A stretch of DNA of 64,000 nucleotides, taken from the NCBI GenBank assembly GCA_009763385.1, contig CM019823.1, positions 45,897,528 through 45,961,527 of the forward strand, read 5' to 3'. Each line of letters starts with the position of its first letter. Position 1 is the stretch's first letter. This stretch comes from Coix lacryma-jobi var. lacryma-jobi. Lineage: Eukaryota; Streptophyta; Magnoliopsida; Poales; Poaceae. Positions 33,659 through 45,404 of this stretch are shown one piece after another. A model generated the notes under the pieces. That model saw only the letters and a program-made list of their open reading frames with translations. It made no database searches and was not told the origin of the DNA. The position numbers and the translations under genes were made by a program.

Positions 33659-34170
33659 AAAATTTCTTATTTGGCCTTGAATGAAACTTGCCTTTCTTTC
33701 CTAGCCCTGAAACAAAATTTCTTTCCTATTTGGCCTCACTTGAAGTTTGGGTTTTCAATCCAGACTTACCGTCATCTCCTGCCACTAACACCGTTAAATG
33801 GCACATGAAATGACCAAATTGCCCTTGAGATGTTATAAGAAACCAAAGAACAACCAAGCATCATAATAATATAATTTTAAGCAGACTTTGAATTCAATAT
33901 TCATAACAACATATTTTAAGCACTATTTAATAGGAATGAAACATCCAGACCTCCAACATCATAGTAAAAAATGTAAACTTGATCACAGAACACAATTTAA
34001 ACAAGTTCATCATCCTAAAAATTCAAAAAGGGCACAAATTACATAGTTCAGCATAGTGTTCGACACATACATCATTTTCATACATCAGTTTCATAGTGGG
34101 CTAGTTCGACACATAGTTCAACACATACATCAAGTTCATATTAAAAGCGACATTGCAGGGCACATGAAAG

Positions 34171-35451
34171 TCACAAACTGAGCCTCCTTTTACTTCTTGT
34201 GCTCATTGCAGGGCTGGTAGGATTACATCTTTTGCTTCTTGTGCCCATCGCATGGCTGTCAAGTATCAGTGGCTTTATAGCAATGTCTTCAACTATATTC
34301 TTTCGCTTTGTCTTTGTCTTAGCCTTGGCCTTCACAGTTTTAGATATTGGTGCTGCACCACTTGTTTGCTTTGTAGATGGTTCAGGTTGATTTGAGCCTT
34401 TTTTGGACCTGTAAAAATGCATGTAATGGGGCATTCATTTCAATTAAACTTGGAGAGTGCTATTTAGAACTAACAACTTATTGATTAAAAGCTGTGACAA
34501 AATCAGATCTGCTTGTAAGACATTTTGTATGTGAATTCTCATGCATTTGACAAGAAACATGTTCTCATTGTGTACAAAATTGACATAATAGTAAATCAGC
34601 AACTAAGTGAATATTTGAGTAAAAACCTAATAGAAATCAGTAGTTGTACCTTGCTGATCCTGTAGATTCAGCCGTGCCTTGTTTTGACTTTTTCTTAGCT
34701 GCAAGCTCAATGCTTTGGCTCCTCCTACAAATTCAGATTTTAGTAATCGAAAATTTAAGCAAAAAGAAGTATACAGATAAGAAACATACCCTACTGATCC
34801 TGCAGATTCAGAAGCGTTACGCTTCCCTTTTTTTTTAGTTTCCGGTTCCACGCTAAGGCTACGGTAAGTATATAAATGAAGGTACATTGAAATCATGATT
34901 TCATATAATGATGAACACAAGATTTTCAACTAACCTTGGTGGAAAAGACATGGATCGTGGTGTTGTGTCATCATCCATAGCCACAATGCTGGATTGAGAT
35001 GTTGCTGCCTTTTTCTTCTTCTTTGGTTCCCTACAAGTCAAAATATTAAATCAGGGTCACTTGTCTTTAAATTTCTTCTCTTCTATGCTACTGAACATAG
35101 AGACTTTATTACCTCAGTGCTGCTAGAGCTTTTATGTCTTCTGGATTACCCTTTTTACATGTATGCCAGTGATGGCCAACCTCCAAACAAATAGGACACT
35201 TATGCTGTCTTTTTTTCTTGTTTTTGTTAGTGCTTCCTTTGAACCTTTGGTTCCTTCGCCTACCAGAAGTGGGTCTTAAGAGTGGAGGATACATGAAAAA
35301 TCCATGGGTTGCTTTAGGCCATTGATTCTTGTCAGGCATGGCAGGTATTAATTGAGCATAAGCTGCTCTAAATTTGTCAACAGAGTAATATGGGTCCACA
35401 TAGCTATCTAGAACTGCATTGCTAAGTGATGTAATAAATGCTATGGCATGT
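34171..35451 (-). pseudogene. MULE transposase, C-terminal exons
   Basis: Continues the transposase beyond element D: DSYVDPYYSVDKFRAAYAQL, then a CCHC knuckle (CPICLEVGHHWHTC) and ALAALR before donor at about 35110. Smaller Lys-rich exons follow: about 35032-34937 (EPKKKKKAATSQ), 34868-34793 (SLSVEPETKKKGKRN, ESAGSV), 34732-34652 (SQSIELAAKKKSKQ, ESTGSA) and 34434-34171 (ends SKRRLSL). The two middle exons are alike in length, phase and sequence, so one is probably a copy of the other. Lys clusters suggest nuclear targeting. Confidence 0.65.
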
Positions 35452-36390
35452 TGAAAGGTCCTTGTTTGGTTTTGGTAATTGAGTGACAACCTAGGTGAAC
35501 TAATATGTGCTTATGTGAGATACATAGGAAATTAGTTTACATGTGAATGAGCAATAAAAGAGCTTATTGCATATGAGACATGACATGGAGTTATGTGGCT
35601 AAGATGGTGAAGATCAAGGCAAAACTTGGCTTGATGGACCGGTTGCGAAGGTGAAGGGCAAGTTGGAGGCTTTGAAGCCGTTGGTACCGAGTGTCGGGAG
35701 GCTTAAGCAAGACTTGGCGTCGAAGGACCGAAGCGATGGTGAAGAGCAAGTGATGTCAAGATCGATGGACCATGGAGGTCATGTGATGATATGAAGTGGA
35801 TCATATCATTTGATCGAGGTTGGTGCATGTGTTGCATCAACAACAAATGGAGGAGATGGAATGGAATGCGCAAGGAAAAGGTATACTTGTAGGGCATTTC
35901 ATTTCACCGGTCATAGGTGTGTAGAGAAGTTTATGACCGGGTTTAGGATAGATGGCCGTACTATTAAGAGGAGCAAACTTGTTTGCATATTGGTCATCTA
36001 GTGCCACTTGAGCGATCTAACATTGCGATGTTGCTAGGATCGAGTGGCGTGGTGAGAGCAAGTGAAAATCCTTTGAAAATGATCGTGAAAATGCTAACAC
36101 ACATGCACATGATGGTGTACACTTGGTGGTGTTGGCACATTTGCAAACGAGAAGGTGTTGGAGTTGATTTGGATCAACTCGGAGAAGTTTCGGAGAAAGC
36201 TTTGGTTGGAAAAAGAGGAGCGATGGATCTTGGATTGGAAAACTGTACTAATCCTTTGTGCTTTGGATCTTGTATTCATGTGGGTTGTGTAGCCCTCTGA
36301 ATAAGCTTTCCAAAATGTCCAAGATCATCGAAATTGGAGTTCGGAGCTAAAAGTTATGGCCGTTTTAGCGCGGAGAAGTTTTGGCCTAGA

Positions 36391-36728
36391 GGTAGTACCG
36401 CCATAAGGCCGGTAGTACCGACCCCTCCGCGAGCAGATCGCAAAACTCTCTGTTCGGGGGAGTTTTTGGCCTACCGGTAGTACCTCCATAGCGCCGGTAG
36501 TACCGGGCTCGGTAGTACCGACCAGGGGGTCGGTAGTACCGAGGTTTGAAGGAAGTTTGGAGGCGTTCTGTGTAGATCTAGATCTGGCCTACCAGTAGTA
36601 CCGCTATAAGGCCGGTAGTACCGGGGCCGGTAGTACCGACCCTACTACCGCCCATGTTAGAAAGGCTATTCTAATGGTCATTTTGACTGCCGGTAGTACC
36701 GACCCTTTGGTCGGTAGTACCGACCGTG
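36391..36728. promoter_or_regulatory. GGTCGGTAGTACCGACC array in U3 of element D
   Basis: About a dozen GGTAGTACC-like units, several extended to GGTCGGTAGTACCGACC. The six-base ACCGAC occurs at 36417, 36517, 36635, 36698 and 36719 and its complement GTCGGT at 36529 and 36710. ACCGAC is the core bound by plant DREB/CBF factors (dehydration and cold response); that these copies are bound is inference. The array ends about 50 bp before the TATA box. Confidence 0.75.
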
Positions 36729-36778
36729 GCCGTGGGAGTTCGGGAAAAGGGGAAAATGGCTAGTTTGTGGCTCCCCTC

Positions 36779-36786
36779 TATAAATA
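36779..36786 (+). promoter_or_regulatory. TATA box of element D 5' LTR
   Basis: TATAAATA in the string CCTCTATAAATAGAGG, just downstream of the array and followed by a plausible start region. The 3' LTR has the same box near 49787-49797. Confidence 0.7.
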
Positions 36787-37861
36787 GAGGTGTGGCCGGC
36801 CCTTGGAGAAGGAGGAGCACCCTAGGGACTTTGTGTCCATGGTTGGGAAGTGCTTAGGAGCCCTCTAACTCACATATGCTTGATAGTGTTCATCCGATTG
36901 TGTGAGAGAGCGATTCTAGTGCGGTGCATGAGAGATTGCAAGAGTTGGCACTAGGTGTTCGAGTTGCAAGCCGGTGGTGCTTACTACTCTTGGAGGTTGC
37001 CACCTCCTAGACGGCTTGGTGCTTGTCTCTGTCGTGAAGTCCGCGTGAAGATTGTGCGTGGCTCCGGAGAAGGATTGTGAGGGGCATTGTGCTCGCCCCG
37101 CGGGGATCGCGAAGAGCAACTCTAGTAGAGCGTGTCATTGAGTTACCCTCACTTGTGGGTGAGTTCTTGCGGCGCTCGAGTGTCGAGCTAGGTGTGGTGC
37201 CTATTAGCCGCCGAACTACCAAAGTGTGTGGTCGACACAACGGGGACTAGCTTGGTGGCAACCAAGTGAACCTCGGGAGAAAAATCACCGTGTCAACTTC
37301 GTGTTCATCTTTTCGGTGGTTTGCAAACTCCATTCACTAGCTTGTATTTACTTGTTCATATACATGTGCTAGTGTAGTTGTTCTTCTAATTAGTTAACTT
37401 GTGTATCTTGCTAGTTACCTTCCTTGCTTGTGTAGCATAGAAGTTGATCCCATGAGTGACTAGTTGACTTGTAGTCTTGCTAGTCACATTGCTTAGTTTG
37501 TGTAGCTAAGTTGAGCTCTCTAATTTGGCTTGTGTAGCCTTGTTATTGAGCATTGCTAGTGAGCTTAGGCTTTGTGCTTTTGCTTAGTGGAATGTGTAGG
37601 AGCTCCTCGAATTGATTGAGTACTAGTTGCTTAGGTTTGTGTAACCTTGCAAGCTAGAATTGTTTAGGTAAGCTCTAGCTAGCCCGACACCTTAATTGCT
37701 TTGTTTAAGATCTTTTATAAGGTGCTTGAGAGTATAGATAGAGGGGTGTAGTCTTGGCTAGGCCGATAGTTGTTAATTCCGCATTTGTTTCGATTAGCCG
37801 ATACGATTAATTTTAGAAAAGACTATTCACCCCCCCTCTAGTCCGCCATCTCAACCCTTCA

Positions 37862-37880
37862 ATTGGTATCGGAGCAGAGG
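37862..37880 (+). promoter_or_regulatory. Primer binding site of element D
   Basis: TTGGTATCGGAGCAGAGG directly after the LTR, matching the initiator-Met tRNA-type site seen in element A. Confidence 0.8.
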
Positions 37881-37913
37881 TCTCTCATTTGTGGTCTTCA
37901 CCGACCCGAGAGG

Positions 37914-39900
37914 ATGGCGTCTAGTGGGCTAGATGATGTGTGTGATACACATATTTTTGATGGCACACACTTTGCACAATGGAAACACCATATGCTTGAT
38001 CATTTTCGTGCAAAGGGGCCAAAGTTTTGGTGGATTGTCACTAGTGGTCTCACTCATGTTTTGGACCATAGAAATCTCACCAAAGCTCAAAAGGATCTCT
38101 TTGAAGTTGATGCAAATGCTTATTGTTATCTAATAGATGCATTGAGTTTTGAGTTGTTTTATAAGATAAACTCCAAAGGGACCGCCCATGAGATGTGGGA
38201 ATCCATCAAGCACACCTTCGGTGACTCATCTACATGGGATGAGGGAAAGTTCAAGGAGGATGAGACCAAGGTGGTGGCACATGAGGATGTTGAGCATAAC
38301 CACAACTTGGTAGTTGTGGAAGATTGCTCCACCTCATGGTCAAGTGATGATGATGATGATGATCGATCTACAACAAGCTCACTTGACAAGGTTGATGGTG
38401 ATGATTCAAGTGTTGCAAGTAATGATTCTACTCCAAGCACACTTGATGATGTTGATGGCTCATGCTCGGGTGATGATTGTGATACTACTACAAGCCCATC
38501 ACCACATTGCTTCATGTCACAAAGTGACACCAAGGTATCTAATGCTAATGTGGTTGATCATGTTGATTCATATGATGAGCTTGTTAGTAGACTTACTAGC
38601 ATGACCATGTCGTTAGAAAATGAGAAAACTAAAACCATGAATTTGGAAAATGAAAACTCATTTCTAAAGAACTCATGTGAAGAACATAAGCACTTACTTG
38701 ATGTTCTTACAGCTTCACATGATGATTTAATTGAAAAATATGGCTCTCTCATTAAGGAGCTTTCAAAGAAAATTAAAAATAATGAGAGCTCATCACATGG
38801 ATCAAATGATCGATTACAAAGTGTTGCTAACCCATGTGATGTAGGCAAGAAGAATGTATCCACCTCCTGTGATGATTTATTAGCTATGCCATGTTCTTCA
38901 CATATAGATGCTTGTTCTACTTCTTTGTCTTGTGAGACTAACCTTTTGAAGGAGAACAATGAGCTCAAAAATGAAGTGAAGAATTTGAGCAACAAGTTAG
39001 AGAGGTGCTACAACTCCAAAGTCACCTTTGAGCACATGTTGAAGAATCAAAAGAGCTACGGTGATAAGAGTGGCATTGGTTTCAACAAGAGCATGTCCAA
39101 GGGGGAGAGAAAAAGATTGAAGAAGATGAAGAAGCAAGAACAAAAGAAGCTAGCTCATTTCATGTGTTTCAAATGCCGTGAGATGGGACATCTTGCAAAT
39201 GCTTGCCCCAATGGAGAAAAGCTCAAGTTGAAGAAGTAAGAAGAGAGGCTCAAGCATGTCAAATGCTTCAAGTGCCGCACTAGAGGACATCTCACCTCTA
39301 TGTGCCCAACCAAGCAATTGGTGAAGCAACAAGATGAGCCTCAACCAAAGCCACAAGTTGAGCAAGAAAAGAAGCCCCAAGTTCAAATCAAGAACAACCA
39401 TCATGATGGTGACTTGATGAAGAAGAAGAAAAGAAGGGGGGGAAGCAAGGCATCCAACTCACATTCAAGATGCCAAGATGATGATGAGCAAGAATGAAGA
39501 AAAGAAGAAAGATTTGGCTCACATCAAGTGCTACAAGTGTGGTGATATGGGACACTTTGCCTCGAAGTGTCCTAACGAGCTTGAGAAGAAGGCTCAAGCA
39601 ACTCATGAGAGGCAAGGCAATGAGAAGCAACATTTGAGCAAGGAAGAAAAAGGCTCAATCCAAGGGAGTTTGCTACTCATGCCGGGAAAGGGGACACATG
39701 GCTAATTCATGTCCCCTAGGTATGACTTCTAAGCCTATTTCATTTGATAATGATAATGTGCTTAGAAAGGATGACAATGGTACCACATTGGTTGCAATTG
39801 CAAAACATCCCACTACTCATACTAAGGCATTGCCTAAGCTTATGTTGCACCTAACTTGAGAGGACCCAAACAAGTTTGGGTACCATCAAAAAGTGGATGA
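37914..39900 (+). pseudogene. gag of element D
   Basis: ATG 37914 (MASSGLDDV). The UBN2-type gag fold (HFAQWKHHMLDHF, ELFYKINSKGTAHEMWESIK) is followed by an Asp/Ser-rich spacer and a coiled-coil-like part (38570-39010). Four CCHC knuckles follow: CFKCREMGHLANAC, CFKCRTRGHLTSMC, CYKCGDMGHFASKC and CYSCRERGHMANSC. Breaks: TAA at 39237-39239, TGA at 39495-39497 and frame changes near 39480 and 39670. The last frame ends VWVPSKSG and a stop at 39898, the same place where element A gag stops. The first 458 codons are open, so a gag lacking most knuckles could still be made. Confidence 0.85.
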
Positions 39901-41583
39901 ATGTGTGTAGGTATCATGGCATTGGAGACTTGATTCAAATTGATTTCATATTATTCATCATGCGATTGAGTCAAGTAATGAAGCTTATTTCTATTCAAAT
40001 CCCAACGCCAAGTCAAGATTAGTGAAGTCCAAATGCTACAACATACAAGTGCCATATTCGAGTTGTGGTGATTTTATTGGAATTATATGAAGGATTGCAA
40101 ATGATAGATGAAGAAGCTTGCTATTGAATAATCATGAGCTACCAAGGTATATTTCTAGTTGATCATATTCTTTTGGGTGCATATGAGTTGATTGAGTTGG
40201 ATATATATGCATATGTTGCTTTCTATGAGATGTTTGAATGGATTTGATGCTTAGTGATCAAAATTGAGTTAGTTTGATTGGATATATTCACAAGATGACA
40301 TTTAGTAAGTGGATTTGCATGGATATATGTCTTGTGTTGATGTTCAAGCAAGTTTATCTCAAGTTTGATTCAATTTGGAGAACTATAGCTCAAATATAGA
40401 AATCTGTCCAAAATCTGAAATCTGAGCTAGCTGTGATGATAGCCATGTTTGGATGATCAAATCTATTTGGATTGGCTTGAAATTTGGTACACATGCTCTA
40501 CATTTATGGTATTAGTTGCTGTGAAAATCTCATGATGATTGGATAAGTGAAGCTTTGGTTTTGGAGTGGATCTTGTCAATTATAGTGCAGCAGTTTTCAG
40601 CATGTAGTAGTATGGAAAGAGTTGAAATCTGGCAGCAATCTAGAAAGCCAATAATGCTCAAGTTTTTATGGCTACTAGAACACTTAGTGAAGCATATCTC
40701 CACCAAATTTCATGGTCATTGGACTTATATTTTGGGAGATATGCATGTTTCTTTGAGAAGGACAAAATCTGCCAGAAAAGTGACAATTATTGGATTGATC
40801 TAGAGTCACTTTGATTGAAAGGCCCTCAAGTTGGAATCATGTTTATAAGTGGTTGAGGGACCTATGTTTGGTTTTGAGATGAGCTAGAAGTATGACAAAG
40901 ATGAGATCAAGACCAACATCAAGATGAAGAGAAAGATCAAATTCTAGTATCAATTGAAGATCATTTGGAAGAAAGAAAAGAACTCAAAGAAGGATTCAAA
41001 ATCGCATTTTCAAGGAGAGTTCAAATAGATCAATCAAACAAAGTCAATTCAAGTGAGTATCAAGGATGATTCTTTGGAGAAAGGTCACTTCTCCCTTTTG
41101 TAGGGGCTTGCCGCCTTTTGTAGGTTAACCAAGCACAAGGCTTGGAAGGTTAACATGGAAGTGGTGATCTAGAGTATCATTGGAGATGCTTAGTTGGAGA
41201 AATCAAGAGATTGATCAAGAAAGAAAGCAAGCAACACCCAAGATAGAGAAGCAAATCATGAGTGGTATTCATATATGCAAGCTATGATCAAATGAATAAG
41301 CAAGCCATCCAACCACAACAAGATATTGCACTTAATCATTAGTGGTTCTCAATTCATATGGGTGAAGAACGGTATTCAAATTGGTATCTATTGGTCTTCA
41401 CCAAGAATTGAAATGGACTTCACATTGCTATTTGGAGCTTAATTGGAATCAAATGACTATCCTCTACTCCAAGATAGCAAAGGTATCATTGTAATGTGCA
41501 CGATCATATTCATCCCTTACTAGTATGCGGTTAGTGCATATAGTACATGCTCAATAGGATCATGCATAACAATTGAAAAGTTT
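39901..41583. other. Non-coding interior of element D, left part
   Basis: AT-rich with no convincing ORF and no pol motif on either strand. Nothing recognised. Confidence 0.6.
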
Positions 41584-43119
41584 TGTTGACGCAAAACGTA
41601 ACACCTCGCGTCAAGGCACACAACAAGCCGAACGAGGCTAGCTTCAATCGGGTGCCCGGAGTGTACTGGATCCGGAGACGTGCCAGTCGGTTTGACCTAA
41701 AAACCAACAAGGGATAAAAGTGTGAAAATACCTTGGAACATGCCGGGTGAGACCAGACAGTTCCATATGTACGGCTTTGAAAGCCAATCACGACGGCACA
41801 CAGCTATAGAAGCTGTTTGTCGGAACAGATTTATAATGTCATTCGACAAGTATAAAAGATAAAGCTTGTAAACATATTGAATGCCGAACGCATAAGTAAT
41901 AAGAGGATAAAAGGGCAATTTGTAGATATAAATCTATTCAGATGACATATGCATAGGCTAATCCGGCTAGTCTGCCGCACGTCTAGCCTTCATAAACCCG
42001 TCAGGTGTAAACTCAAGCAAAGCTAATCCACCACATGATACCACTTGCTATAAATCTACACCACTCCTTATAATTAGATTAATCCACCGCATGATACGAT
42101 CTAATTATAAGAAGCTAAAAGCACATGTACATCTGGACGGATCTATAAAAACTCATTACTCATGTAAGCTTAACCAGAATCGGCAAACTAGCCGAACTGG
42201 GGTCCATGAAGAAGAAACATACAAGCCAAGCATGGTTAAACTAATCTAAAACCTGCACCTGCCGCACGGCACCCAGCTCTATCAAAGCCTAAACATGATC
42301 GACATGCATGAACCCACAACATGTAACAATCTAGATTGAAAGTCAGTTCGACCATTATGATCTATAATCAGCAAACCACAAACAAACTCGTGCGACAAGG
42401 CCGAACGAAGATCAATCTAGATTGGGCAAAAAGGTGTTGTACGAATTAAATGAATAAAGCATATAACACATGATAACTTGATGAATCTATTAGATCTGCC
42501 AAATCTAACAGAGCCGATAACTATTTTTACTCATGACTTAATCCGCCACACGATACAAGGCATAAGCAAAAACTTCCCGACATAAGCTTAAATCCGCCGC
42601 ACGATACTAAGCTTAACATACGAGACTACTTGCATCATATATAAATCCACCGCATGATACTAGACATGATAGCAAGGTTGCCGGTACTTACGGAGGTCGA
42701 CGGATCGATGATTCCTCTCGAAGAACTCGACGACACGACTTAAGGACTCGAAGATGGCACGAGGCCGATTTGTATTGATGTGGTTGTAAACAGTTTTACA
42801 ATGGTCGAGGGCTTATATTTATACCCTGGACGAAGCATAAGTCCTAGACGATTATGACTTACAATAAAATAAGGAAAATAAATCATATTCCTAAACCTTT
42901 CGGCATCTTCCATCTTCATGTATCTTCCCATGCAAGCCGACTTTACTGCATTACCCGTCTCCCGAATGGGGCCACTGCTTCGAAATAGCCGACCGCACGA
43001 GTACTTACCGAAAGTCCTAAGGATCAAACAGCCTCCCAAATGCTTGTCGAATCCTTCTCTTTTCTGCTGGCTGAACCCATCTGTCATACCTCTGTGCGTG
43101 CGAAAATCTGGTGTTAACA
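41584..43119 (-). mobile_element. Solo LTR, 1536 bp, target duplication AGTTT
   Basis: Ends TGTTGACGCAAAACG and GGTGTTAACA (TG...CA), flanked by AGTTT at 41579-41583 and 43120-43124. A TATA-like TATAAATATAAG on the minus strand (near 42809-42826) suggests minus orientation. Contains repeated phrases around CCGCACGATAC and CACCGCATGATAC. No interior sequence, so it arose by recombination between two LTRs. Superfamily not certain; probably Gypsy. Confidence 0.8.
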
Positions 43120-43124
43120 AGTTT

Positions 43125-44263
43125 AAATTCATAGCCTACCACTATTGCTTGTTTGATTATATGATCTAGTGGTTAGTATATGGATTTGTTCATGAGCTAG
43201 TGAACCCAAATACTTGATCTAGAAGATGAACATTCAAGTGTCTAATTCAACGTGAATAAGATAATCATTGAAAGATGTGTGAAGAAGCTTACTCTAGAGC
43301 AAACCGAGTTAGATATCTTGTGCAATATTGCCTAGTTCAAGTCACAAATGAGAAGCTCATGAAGATGACAAGAGTTCAAGAAGAAGATAATAATGCAAAT
43401 GGATATCAAGTTAAACTTTCATTCAAGTGGTATCCTACAAGACTTCAAGTGATCCTCTACTTTAAGTGATCAAATCAAGCAAAGATCCATCACCAACAAG
43501 AGCTCAAGCTTATCAAGTGGATGACCCATGCTATGACATAGGGGAGGTGCCCCACCTATTGGTATCAAGGTCAAAGATCCTACACATGGTGTCATTCCAA
43601 CACATATGGTGGTGTCCATCAAAAATACAAGACTCAAGTGTCAACCATCTACCCTAGTGTCAACCCTTTATATCAAGAGAAGCATACCTTTTGTGGTCAT
43701 TGATGACAAAGGGGGAGAAATTGTGGCAAAGATATGTCAATTATGATATGTCAAGAACAAAGGGGAGAAATCAAGAAAAGAAGATGGACATGGATCAAGA
43801 GGGAGCAAGATTGAACAATGGAAAAGGTTCAAAATTCTTGGACAAAGAGAGCACACAAGTAGGGGGAGCAAGCTCATGAATACATGTTTGATGCATTTGG
43901 TTGTGCATTACATTTGCTTGCTTGCATTGCATATGTTCTAAATTCTTATATGCTTGTGTGCAATATTTGCTAGAGCTAAGACTTGAATGATGATTGTTTT
44001 CCTTTATTTGGTATCTAGAGCATAGTCTTAGCGTAGCAAGTGGTAACTAGAACCATGTTTATAATGTTGATCTCATGTGGTATCTAGTTTCACTTGTCTC
44101 TAGCAAGGTTGATGCTAAGGATGATTAAAAGTTTGGTTTACACGCTTCAAAGGTAAAATTCTATCTTGTATACCTTAGCATCACTTAGTAGTGCTAACAC
44201 TCCCACAAATTTCATATTTATGCATGTGTGCAAGCTTGAATCCAAACCATTTGAGCACACATG
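43125..44263 (+). other. Element D interior with inner polypurine tract
   Basis: Contains GACAAAGGGGGAGAAATTG at 43705-43723, the inner polypurine tract typical of this lineage, and the phrase CTAGCAAGGTTGATGCTAAGG near 44100 related to the 3' part of element C near 16560. No ORF. Confidence 0.6.
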
Positions 44264-44577
44264 TGTAACACCTCTGGTGTTAAAAATGTAATTAACCTGA
44301 CATGTCATCATCCTTAATCATTAATCTTTGCTTGCCATGCATTTGTGCTGCTTAATTGCTATGCATTGATCCATTTTCAAAAACCCTAAGTGCCCAAATC
44401 TCCCTATAAGGGCAAAATGGTAATTTCACTTCTGTGTCTAGTTCTATGTATTTCTTATTCAGATTTGTGCTCTGATGTTTTGTTGAGTTAATCAAAGTTC
44501 AAAATTCAAAAGAGAATTGGTTTTCCTTTTGTAAAAACCCTAAGTTCCAATTTATAGTTTTACCCCTCTTTTATTAA

Positions 44578-45000
44578 TTCAAAAACTATTCAAAATTTGG
44601 GGTTAGTTCAAAAAGCAAAGTTGTAGATCTGATCAAGATGAGCAACTTTGGTATTTACAAATTTTCAAGTTTCCATACAAAATTTGAAGTAATTTCAAAT
44701 TCATTCAAACTCCAGTTTTTGTCCCTTTTTGAGTTTTCAAAATTATTTCAAAAACTAATGAGTTTCAGAAAAAGTGTGTATTAGCAAAGTTGTAGGTTTT
44801 GACAAAAGAAACAACTTTCATATTTACAAATTTTCAAGTTTCCATACAAAATTTGAAGTAATTTCAAATTCATTCAAATTTCAAAAGTGTCCCCTTTTCT
44901 GATTTCAAATATAGTTCAAAAACTGTTTGGATTTTGAAAATGTTCTTATTGACAAAGTTGTAGATCTCATTTTTTTGCACAACTTTGGTATTTTGAGTTT
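44578..45000. repeat. Three ~168-bp tandem repeats in the Tekay-like LTR
   Basis: Units start TTCAAAAACT at 44578, 44748 and 44915, each followed by AAAGTTGTAG and CAACTTT. The first two also share ATTTACAAATTTTCAAGTTT and CATACAAAATTTGAAG. Confidence 0.8.
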
Positions 45001-45397
45001 TTCCTGTGCAGTTCAAATTTTGGGAGTAATTTGCAAAATACAGAGATCAGCCAAAAGTCAAACCCTAGGGACATAGCCCTGTTCATCTTCCTCGCCGTAG
45101 GGGGGGCCGGCCATGGCGCTCGCCGGCGCTGCGCACACCGCACGCCTGGCAGCTGCACGCGCGCCTCCAACCTGCCGCCGCTGACCCCACCATCATTCTC
45201 CTCCCGCACGCGAGCGCTGACCTCCGCTCCCGTCCCCTACAGCGCCCAGAGCATCGCCGCCGCGTGGCCATCGCCGGTGACCTCACGCCCAGGCCCCGAC
45301 TGCACGCCGTCCTTCCCGCCAGCCTGCAATCGAGTGCGCACGCCTCGGCCGAGCTCATCCACACCATCCCGTGCTCTCTACCGTCCCCGACCGTGCC

Positions 45398-45404
45398 TAT
45401 AAAA
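45398..45404 (+). promoter_or_regulatory. TATA box of Tekay-like LTR
   Basis: CCTATAAAAGGG between a GC-rich upstream block (45100-45390) and a C/T-rich leader. Several overlapping ORFs here are GC-content artefacts. Confidence 0.6.

Larger units (their letters stand above)
35452..37861 (+). repeat. 5' LTR of element D (2410 bp)
   Basis: Starts TGAAAGGTCCTTGTTTGG, ends ATCTCAACCCTTCA, next to the primer site. Palindrome array 36391-36728, TATA box TATAAATA at 36779-36786, and the lineage string TTCACCCCCCCTCTAG near the end. Confidence 0.95.

Noticed and set aside
35810..36300. ORFs repeated at 48806-49296
   Set aside because: They are identical because they lie in the two LTRs of element D. 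No coding function is indicated.
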